From contig NC_081407.1 in assembly GCF_030272615.1 (NCBI RefSeq), forward strand, positions 377,445,132-377,509,131: 64,000 nucleotides of DNA, read 5' to 3'. The notes beneath the pieces were generated by a model. That model was not told the DNA's origin, made no database searches, and saw nothing but the letters and a program-made list of their open reading frames with translations. Origin of the DNA: Cryptomeria japonica. Lineage: Eukaryota; Streptophyta; Pinopsida; Cupressales; Cupressaceae. This document shows positions 55,219 to 64,000 of this stretch, one piece after another. Position numbers and translations under genes: made by a program. Numbering within the stretch: the stretch's first letter is position 1; every line of letters begins with the position of its first letter.

Positions 55219-58200
55219 TGTAATATCAAATATTACACCCTATGCAAACTCAACATGACAAATGGCGCCTTCCTCCATGCCATCAGAGGTCAGGTATTGC
55301 AACCTATAGTACCCCTGCCCTAATCAGATTTTTAAAGTGGTTTGACCTTGGTTGACTTTTTAAGTGGCATTCTTGAATGGTTGATTTACCAGGTTGTAAT
55401 GTTAAATTCAGATATTATGATTATTGTGTGTACCTGTAAATGTGTTTTTGTGTCGACTCTTATGTAATTTTATGTGTTTTCCTGATTCATGTTATTAATC
55501 GCGAGCTAACACTTTCATTAAATATATATGTATGCATGTGTGGCTCATGGTTGCAGGAGATTGGAGGTACAGTACCGCATAGGTACGAGGTTCATCTCCA
55601 CCTAGATTCACAGGTTTGAGTGTACCTGATTGGTCCTAAGGAATCGGATTAGGTGGTCCTAAGACCCTCGTTTTACCCTAGTCGTGCTCAAGTTAACATC
55701 GTCAATCGTCCGTCAGTTTCCCCTTTGGTTGGGTATGTGGGTCGTGTATCTGTTTGGCTTTCTTGGGTTGTGTATTGTGCGTGTAGTAAAATTGAGTATT
55801 TTATCCTAAGTATTTAATTTGAGTAAATGTGTTCTTTTGCGCATTATTAAATTAAGGGACTAAATTAAATAGGACCCCTTCGTGTGATTAATCATTAATT
55901 AGAATTGCTCAATTCATGTTTGTAGCAAGTTCAATTATATGGTTATTTTTAAATATGAATTAATTAATTTAGTATATGCATTTTGAAAGGAAAGGTTAAA
56001 TAGTATTTGAAAGTAGAAATATTTTACCCTCTTTGACATTTTGAAAAAAGAAATGTTAGTTCTAATTAAATTAAGAAAATCTATTTTGGAAGAAAAGCTA
56101 TTTGTGCATATTAAATATATTGGGAAATGATTTTTATTTGGTTGAAAAATATTTTAAACCTAAAATGGACTTTTGGTCAAAAATATTCCTTTTTAACCTA
56201 GGTTTGGAAAATATTTTGGGGAGAGTTATTTTTGGAATGGAAATTTTGGGCATTTGGGGGAGAAGGAATTTCTTGAGCTTGCAGGTTGAGCTCTTCATCG
56301 AATCATTCTCCAGGATTGCTGATAGAGGTTGGATTCTTGTTTATCTCCTTGGTTTTTGCTAAAAGAGAGTGTTTTGATTTGGAAGAAATTTGAGTGTGTG
56401 TGTTGAAAAAAAATATTTCAGATTTGTGGATTAAGGAAGAGTAGTAGTTAAATCTCGAATTTGAAACCTCCTTGCTTTCTTTCTCAACCTCCAGATCAAT
56501 TCTTGTTTATTCAAATTGTTTTTCATAATTGAAAGTGGGTGTGTAGGTTTTGATTAAGAAATTTCCTTTTGAATCTCTTATTTTGGTTCTTGAATTGTGA
56601 AATCAGTTTGTGTTTGGCAAATTAGTTGGATGATTGTGAGTAAATTGATTCTATTTGCCCAAATATGAAACTTGGTTGGAGAATTCTTCCCAGTTTTATC
56701 TTTCTGGGACTGTTTATTCCAAAATTACAATGACATTGAAAATCGTTGTTATTTTGGAAATTAACTTGTTTATTTTGTCTCTGTCTGAGACTGCGTATGC
56801 TTTTGGGAGGGGTTTTCTTTTAAATAAGAATTTTTAAAAAAAAAAAAAATTATATGTTAACCCACATGACAGGGAATACCCACCACGTGGGCTGGTAGTT
56901 TCTTGCTACCGTAGGGTAACTATCGGGTAGTGCTTGCTACCATAGGGTAGCAGCACTACCGGTTGGTAGTGTCTGCTACCGGTTAGTAGCCGCACTACCG
57001 ATTGGTAGCAGTACTACCAACAGGTAGCTGGCCCCCGCTAATCCCTCTTGCGGTGTTAACTAAATATTTTTATATATATTTTAATTTTAATTAGAATATA
57101 TTTGAATTGAGATTTAAATTGTATATTTTTACATTTAGCTCGTTAAAAATAAATAACATATGGGTTTTGGTAACTTTAGAAAGTGGAATTAATTTATGTT
57201 ATTTAGTAAATTTCAGAGCAATGAAATGATATATTTATATTATTTGGGAAATCTTAAGAAAGGAAATATTATAGTATTGAATATTGGAAAGGAAATATTA
57301 TATTATTGGTTAATTCTTGGAAATTAAAACAACATATTAGTTGGAGATTTCTGAGTTTTAATGATATGTTAATTGGGGAATCTTGAAGATAGATAGATAG
57401 AGTTAGATAATTGATGACATTTTCTCTTAATGAAATATGGATATTAGATGAGAAAATACATTTAATAATGTTTTATTTTTATGTATTGGATTATAGGCAT
57501 GATCTTACGATTGCAATTTTGCTAGTGAAATTGTTATGTAATGGCGATTTTTTCCAAAACTATTGATGGATGTTTAGATCAATTTGGAAACTTGATCGTT
57601 CTGTATTTCTAAACAATATGGAAAAAGATTATCATTTTCAGATTTATGCCTATGCATGTTTATTTTTTTGTATTCGCGTTTGATTAAGAAATGGAAAGTC
57701 CTTGATTGTGATTGTTGGATATTTTCGTATATCTACTTTGGAATCTGCTTATGTCCTTGATCTCGGGTATTGAATGTTTTCATGTGATTGTTTTGTATTT
57801 GGTCATGTCCTTGATTGCAAGTATTGGTTGTGGTTATGTGGTTGACCGTAGCTGGTCATGTCTCTAGTTAGAGAATCGTCAGTCAATGCACCTCATGTGA
57901 GGACTTGTTTGGCTAGGTGGGTATTTCTACCGTATTGAACTCCGTATGCTTGACCTGGTGTATACCTTGGTTTTTGGAGTTTCATTTGATTATGGTCTAG
58001 TGTCATATGGGAAAGTGGCTTTTGAGTGGGGGTTGCGCCCAAAGTGGTTGCAGGATAACCCATCAAGAGTGTGTCTAAATAAGTGATAACCTAATAGCAT
58101 ATTAGAGAGTTTAGTTAATGAAAATGCTAAGTAAGATAATTGTGCCTCATGCATGGGATGAGGGCTAGTACAAACCAACATGCAGTGAGAAGGCCTGAAA

Positions 58201-59352
58201 TGGCAAACCCACAACCTTGTCTTCACAAAAGAATGTGTTGGGTCCACATGAGGCTTGGATGGGTCGGAGGTTCGAGAAAGATTGCCAGGGTAACCCAGTA
58301 GATCGGGTCGGGACTTATTGAGGCCTACCAAGGTAACCATACCAAGTTATGTGATGACACTTGTCCCTTATGTTCACTAGTGTGTAGTTTGTGTTGTCTT
58401 TGCTAGGAGCACTATTGTGGACTCATATCTAGTTGTGTTGCCCTTGTGAGAACCTGGTATTCATGATAGACCATGGGTTTCTTATGATGGGTTGCGAAGA
58501 CTTAGTTTTGTGGATACTCCAGTTATTCTTTTATTATTGCTTCTTATCATGTTCAAATGGATCCTTTTCTTTTTCTGGGATCATTCATGTATCTATTGGA
58601 CCGATGTGGTCGTATGTATTATTGGTTTATGTATGCCTTGATGGGAGGATGTAAATGATGTGAACCTTATGTATTCTTCACCCTATTATTTATCAGAGGG
58701 GTCTTGTAGTTGACCAGACCCGGAGATGTAGCCCACTAGGGGTGAACTCCGATATCATTTCGGTGTTATGTGGTATTTATGTTTTTTGGTTTCCTTTTTA
58801 ATTTAGCATGTATGGATGGCTTTATGGTTTAAATGTATAATGTGGATTAGATGATGTTAATCTTAAATGAATGCATGTATTTATCTTAGTAAATGTTGTA
58901 ATATGGATCATGAAGAATGTAAATTTGAATAATGGAAGAGTATTCATTTGTTTTTTTTAATGCAATTAAAGTATGCATGGAGATTAGATGCATGACATGT
59001 GCTTTATTGCAAGATTGAACTTAATGTATGGTTAAATTTTAATGGATGAACTTAATCATGTTATCTATATTTTTAATCTACCAAGTGAATTTATCCTTTG
59101 TTTAAGGTATTATCATATCATTAAGTTAGTCAACTTAATTGGATTAATTAGCATGAGTTGAGTTAAGTATTGAATCAAGTAATCACATTGGGAAACTCTT
59201 TAGGTGTTAGTTAAGTCAACCGTTTTGTACTCTGAACTTAATGATTAACTCATTGTATCATTATGTTGTTTTAACTTTTTTTTAAAAATTATTTGCACTC
59301 TATTCTTGTGCTTTAGCTTTATCCCTTTAGGGTTTCCTGGCAGGGCATTACA
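55219..59352 (+). repeat. Possible long LTR (TGTAAT...ATTACA)
   Basis: It starts TGTAATATCAAATATTACAC directly after a purine tract and ends GGCAGGGCATTACA at 59352. The ends are imperfect inverted repeats with TG/CA termini. It holds no coding frame but has LTR-like features: a GGTTGCAGG acceptor-like site at 55550, and GTAGCCCACTAGGGGTGAAC near 58730. I see no second copy in the window, so the length (4.1 kb) and both edges are uncertain; a smaller LTR plus other inserts is equally possible. Confidence 0.35.
56895..57040. repeat. Cluster of short hairpins with GGTAGC/GCTACC units
   Basis: Several inverted repeats in 150 bp: GCTACC-atag-GGTAGC (56936-56951), CACTACC-ggtt-GGTAGTG (56954-56971), and further CTACCGGTTAGTAG and CTACCGATTGGTAG variants. 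The motif CTACCGGTTGGTAG is repeated about every 20-25 bases. GC-rich compared with the AT-rich flanks. Confidence 0.85.
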
Positions 59353-60367
59353 CCACCTTTGTGCTTTTGTCCACCCGAGATTGCTTCATCAACTCCAAGC
59401 TGATCTCTACCAACTCCGCCAACCTGTCACCTTCAGGGACTATGGCATGGTGTAAAGACATTTGTGAGGCATGCTAGTGTCCCATGAATCTGATAGCCTG
59501 TAGATGGTTGTTTGAGCATTATGCCTGGGCCTGGAAGGAATTGTAATGCTCTTTCATGCACCCATCGATGTCAATTTTCCTTCCAGGGCCTATATCTCTC
59601 CTGTTTGAAAGCATTTTGAGGATCTTTTAGCATTTTTTAGATTACCTTTACAAGTTGAAGCTCTTAGCGATATCTCTTGGGACAACATTCACATTTCCTA
59701 TTATGAAGACCACCATTGTTTCAGCTTTCCGAATAGCTCATAGCACTATTGTCATAACATCTTGAAAAGGGGAGTTTACTTGTTCTCTTTTCCATTTATC
59801 TCATGCATTATCATTCTTTTATCTTGCATTGTCATTCAATTATCTTTATCATTTATTTTCCCCATGGATTTTATCTGGGTTGTCTGTGGAGGTGCAAACA
59901 CCAAAATGGGGGTCTGATTTAGGCAGACGGTAGACTCCAAAACACAACCCCCAACATTTTCTCTCTCTCATGTGTGTAGGTGAATAATCGTAGGAAGATG
60001 GTAACCTTGCGGGAGGCTTCAATCGTGGACCGGTTGTGAGTCTCTTTCTCACCTTCTCTCCTTCTACTTTATCCTATTTTTTCATATCCCACATCTATTA
60101 GTTTAGTTTACTTGTTTTTCATGTTATACTGCATTATACTCACAATTGGAGCTTTTTGTATGGGTTATGTACCATGTCCATACTAGACAAAAGTGTGTCA
60201 CGTTGGTATCCCAGACTTGCGCTCATCCTTGGGATAGAGGCTTGACAGAGTCGTCTCAGAGTCTTGGGTTGTGAGTAGTTTCTCTAGTTTGTCATTTTTA
60301 TCCCCTAGCTCATCTTAGTGCCAGTTTGAGTGAGGTATCGGAGGGTCTTTTTGTTCTCTTGGATTTA
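59353..60367. other. Unassigned region, possibly retroelement leader
   Basis: 59355-59560 has a short frame (DCFINSKLISTNSANLSPSG) resembling nothing I know. CCAAAATGGGGGTCTGATTT at about 59909 looks like a purine tract followed by a possible LTR start, and TGTGTGTAGGTGAATAATCG at 59970 resembles the acceptor-like site of the Tat LTRs. No complete gene. Confidence 0.35.
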
Positions 60368-62332
60368 TCATCCTTGAGGTAGAAAATCTCCTCTGTTACA
60401 CTGAGATATTTCAGCTAATTGCTTTTCATGCTCCTTGGACTTCTTCTCAATATCCTCAGTGAACTTTGACAATGATAGACATGATTTATAAATGTTACCA
60501 CCTTCGGATAATGCATCTTGAATTCTCTTAACACAAGTATCTAATGTAACTCTATCATCGGAAATCATTCTTTTCAATGTTCTGAGCCTCTTGGCATTAA
60601 ATTCACCATGGACCTTTACCTCGGCTGACTTCTCCAATGACTCAAAATGAGTACTCAACGAATTGATCAAAATTTTTAGCTGGCTGGAAGGAGAATCAGA
60701 TGTATCCTTATGAAATGTAAGCATTATTTTCTCCAGGATGCCAGATGCAAGACTCACAAGCTCATTGTCCTCTATGTGAGACTTTAAGATCTCTTCTCTT
60801 GCCTTAGCCAATGCAAGAGATGCTAGCTTTAGCTTTTGGATCAGAGAGAGAGAATCTAAGTTAATTGGCCCTTGAGACAATGTCGGATCATCAAAAATTT
60901 GCTTTTCTTTTTCAAGAAAGTCTTTTACATCATCTGTAGTGTCTCTTGTTGCATCCTTCTTATCTTTTGCATCTAATTATGTCTTGACCTCTTTAAGACC
61001 TGCATCATCAACAACCAGAGCTTGATTCTCAACTGAGGGCGTTGTATCCATGGGTTGATCTAGAGGATTTTGTGTATCCTTGTCCTCATTATCATCACCT
61101 ATCTCCTCTCCACCTTTATTCAACTCATCTCCCTTCTTATCTTTAACTATATCTTCCATTTACGGAGTAGATGGAACACTTACATTAGCTTGATCTTCTT
61201 TGGGCTGATATTTTTGTGATGTCAAAGTAGATGAGACAACATCATACTGATTCCTTTACAAAATTGGCTTTAGGATTGTCTCAGTATCCTTTATTACTTC
61301 ATCTAGTTTCCCAATCATAATCTTAATTATCCTGGTTTTACTTCTAAAATGTTGATGGGCTTCCTTGAGTATTCTTTTTATTTCCTCAACTGCTATTACC
61401 GTACATATGTTAACAATTACATATTCCTTCACTCTTTTATCTTCAATTTTAGCAGTTTGTCTTCTCATTTCCAAAATATCATATAAACCTTTTGGAATCT
61501 CTGACATTATTTCTATAAGTACCTTATTATAGATGTTCAAGTATTTAATTGTAGCTTCCTCTAAAGTCATTTTTCCATTATCATCAAAATTGTCATACCA
61601 TTCAGACATTGGCTTCAAATTTCCATTCTTTGCAACCTCATCCATAATTTTGTCTAATGACATAGGAGGTTTGATTGTGACTCTTACTTGCTTAATTACC
61701 GAGTCTATTCCAGAGGTTTTTGGTTTCTTGCTTGGCTTGTCTCCACAAGATGGCTTCTCTTGAGCAACTTTAGTGGCCTTAGCTGCTCTGTCCTTTACCT
61801 CCTTAACTGCATCATCAGATTATGTCTCCTCATCATAAAAAGTTGTAACATATACTCTAGATCCCATTTCTTTCTTCCTCTTCCCTTCACCATTGGATGA
61901 TTTGTCTTGGGTTTTTGGAGATCTTACGGGTCTTTGAGGACCGGAGGAGGGTGCAGAGCTCCTTGACTGACTAGGCTTTGGAGCAGAGACTTCCAATTTA
62001 TCCTTTTACTGCTTGGCTGGCTCCTCAATAGGTAAAATATTTCTCTTCCTCGCTTCCTGAATAGCCTCCTTATAAATCCCTCTGCTCTCTACATATGCTT
62101 CCACTTCTTTCCTCTCTTTTCTCTGAATTTTTGGTTTCTTGAATTGCTTGTGCAGCTTCAATCTCTTCTCAGCATAAGTACCAAATCTTTCCTCAAAGGG
62201 ATCTATTGGTTTGCTTAACAAATGTTGAGCATATAGATCCAATATGTTCTCGTCTACATCATACTCCATGGGCATGATCCATACAACCCTGGGTTCAACA
62301 GCTTCCATCAAACATTGGTCAATATCCACCAT
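60368..62332 (-). pseudogene. Unidentified 655-codon frame with five in-frame stops
   Basis: All four open pieces (62332-62006, 61663-61256, 61159-60977, 60880-60368) and the sequence between them share one minus frame; I find no frameshift, only stops near 62003, 61819, 61256, 61160 and 60975. The N-terminal part is DIDQCLMEAVEPRVVWIMPM then YAQHLLSKPIDPFEERFGTY; the middle is Lys/Ser/Pro-rich; the C-terminal third is helical with Lys/Glu heptads (KFTEDIEKKSKEHEKQLAEI). Upstream, another frame (RIPKIVVEKF, DTIYFMVDIDQ) suggests the reading began before 62400. It resembles the extra protein of some large plant retroelements, but I cannot name it. Confidence 0.5.
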
Positions 62333-62391
62333 GAAGTAAATTGTATCTTAAAATTTCTCAACTACAATCTTGGGGATTCTCTCCCTTCATG

Positions 62392-62475
62392 CATTTCACA
62401 AAAGGACTCAATGAAGCCAAAAGGACTCAATGAATTTGGAAGACAAAAGGACTCAATGAAGCCATTAAAGACTTT
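62392..62475. repeat. Short tandem repeat AAAAGGACTCAATGAA, three copies
   Basis: CAAAAGGACTCAATGAAGCC occurs at about 62399 and 62453, with a CAAAAGGACTCAATGAATTT copy in between and TTGGAAGA filler. Unit spacing is about 19 and 35 bases. Confidence 0.85.
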
Positions 62476-62859
62476 TGAAGGTCTTAGTAGTGAAGAGACA
62501 ATCAATTATGATGTCTTAAGGGGGTAGCCTTAAACAACATACACTAAGCTTTGACTGCTTAGGTGTGTTGTGGGCCCATTCCTTCCCTTGACGTCCCTTC
62601 CTATTTGTTTCCGTTAAAAAGATAATCACCATTAGCATTTGAATTCAAACAATGTTCTCGCCTTTGACTGCATAGAACAAAGCAAATGGCATAAGAAACT
62701 CTCATCTACCTTGCAGCTGTCATAGAATACCTCCCCAAGGAGATATTCTCATGTACTTTCCTGCTTTATGCTATCGATGAAATACATAAGCGTTCTCACA
62801 ATGCAGTCAATGCAACAAATATATTTCCATTTCGATCAGTTTTATTTGCCAACGTACTC

Positions 62860-63240
62860 TCTACCTATGCCAAAATGGGAGCTTCGGAATAGAGTATGGG
62901 CTTCCATCAAAGCAGAAGGTAAGGGCAATTAAAATCAGATGCTTATGGTTGGAAATGCTCTGTTTGACATGTTTGGAAAATGTGGAAGTATAGACATGAA
63001 AGCGCATGAACTATTTAGTGAGATGCATCAAAGAAACACGATCTAATGGAATGCTATGATTGTAGGATATGCACAAGATGTGTTTGAAATGGATTTAGAA
63101 ACTTCCAACCAAATGTGATTAGTGAGTATAGATGTTGTAGTGCAACTGCCCAGGTACACATGCATGCAAAATATGTAAGCTTAGATAAGGCACATGAACT
63201 ATTTGACATAATGCCTCAAAGATCACCCAATATCCAATGA
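62860..63240 (+). pseudogene. PPR protein gene fragment
   Basis: Plus frames give VLSTYAKMGASE, then LMVGNALFDMFGKCGSIDMK, AHELFSEMHQRNTI, stop, WNAMIVGYAQD, and further AKYVSLDKAHELFDIMPQR. These are consecutive pentatricopeptide units of the PLS type (Y.KCG....A..LF..M..R....WN.MI.GY). PPR proteins of this type bind organellar RNA. Stops within WNAMI and several frameshifts mark it as dead; no start or E/DYW tail is present. Confidence 0.8.
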
Positions 63241-64000
63241 TGGTTGGGAGAAAGAAAACATCAATTTTTTGATAATCTTAAATATTTCTTTATTCATCAC
63301 TATAAATCTATTATGAATTTAGTCTCAATATTGCAGAAATTTATTCTATTATGAATGCAATATTTAGGGATGTAATCTTTATATATTTTTTTAATTAGGA
63401 AAAGGTCCTAATAGAATCCCCAACTAATTAATCTAGAGAAAGATACCACTAAAGAAAGAAATTAAATCCTCACCACTATGGTCTTGAAGGATTTTAAGAC
63501 ACTTGGATTCCTATTTTGGCTCGCTTTTCCTTGACCCTATGTTAAGAAAATAAACTAGTTTCAGAGAATCTATTGGGTGGGAAATTGTGTATGGTTGCAA
63601 TTATTTTCATGCATGGAAAGTGATTTAAAGTTTGGACCAATAGAGGATAAGTATTTCTTGAACCTTCAAGGACATTTGTAGAGCACCGCATGGATGTTTC
63701 TCCATTATTTAACTCTTTGAATATGTAACTAAATTATTTTTGGTTGATGACATAGTAAGTGTGGTATCTGTCTTTTCGATATGTTGTGGATAATATTAAT
63801 CAAATATGGAATTTTTTTAATGCTATATACACTATTTTTTGGATTGAATTTAGGTAAGAGAAGAGGTAATGGAAGAATAAAAGAGGTACACAAAGGAATA
63901 AGAGTGAAATAGGTGGTTTGGGATGGAGGTTACAAGTATATATGATAATTCGTATGGATAATTTGTTGTCCATAAAGAGGCAAATAAGCTATCACAACTT
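63241..64000. other. No gene recognised
   Basis: AT-rich sequence with short frames only up to the right edge of the window. No element boundary or repeat was noticed. Confidence 0.45.

Noticed and set aside
57990..58654. ORFs at 57990-58340 (minus) and 58433-58654 (plus)
   Set aside because: Short, no motif, and located in LTR-like sequence.

Overview
The window looks like nuclear DNA of a seed plant with a large, repeat-packed genome. Evidence for a plant: LINEs with DUF4283-type ORF1s, Tat/Ogre-like Ty3 elements, Ty1/copia elements primed by initiator tRNA, fragments of plant PP2C, NF-YC and AAE3-type acyl-activating enzyme, and a decayed PPR gene. A conifer or other gymnosperm is my best guess from element style and spacing; this is inference. 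No bacterial, organellar or viral genome features are seen. I find no complete conserved host gene; the best candidates are a 97-codon orphan gene with its own TATA box (45131-45424) and a 389-codon orphan ORF (3831-5000).

Layout. 1-3250: minus-strand LINE, running off the left edge. 3251-7776: orphan ORFs, a tRNA-Arg-like relic and two long TA-rich microsatellites. 7780-20745: remains of a minus-strand Tat-like LTR element (LTR 18235-20745). A 5'-truncated LINE (8028-17065, 16-bp target duplication) is inserted into it, and a young Tat-like LTR element (8271-16071, 5-bp duplication) is inserted into that LINE. 22235-25685: minus-strand copia-type element whose interior holds fragments of three host genes. 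28237-30714: minus-strand 5'-truncated LINE. 32229-38594: near full-length but dead minus-strand LINE. 39097-41363: plus-strand 5'-truncated LINE. 41553-45515: diverged duplicate of 7780-27385 lacking the later insertions. 45929-about 50310: non-autonomous copia element. 50558-55218: decayed Tat-like element, followed by a possible long LTR to 59352. 60368-62332: one long minus frame with in-frame stops. About 62860-63240: PPR fragment.

Main results. (1) Three LINE copies, each with its own target-site duplication, share an unusual 3' coding region (called ORF3 here). In two of them it lies downstream of the RNase H domain, which suggests a LINE family with a third ORF. (2) The element at 22235-25685 carries PP2C, NF-YC and acyl-CoA-synthetase fragments between matching LTRs. 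(3) The Tat-like element at 8271-16071 is recent and has an intact 1142-codon gag-protease ORF, but no reverse transcriptase, and its protease active site looks lost. (4) A GGACCGTG/CACGGTCC inverted repeat recurs in the LTR and twice in the leader, and is kept in a diverged relative. Gene fragments and elements do not form operons; most coding sequence here is transposon-derived and decayed.
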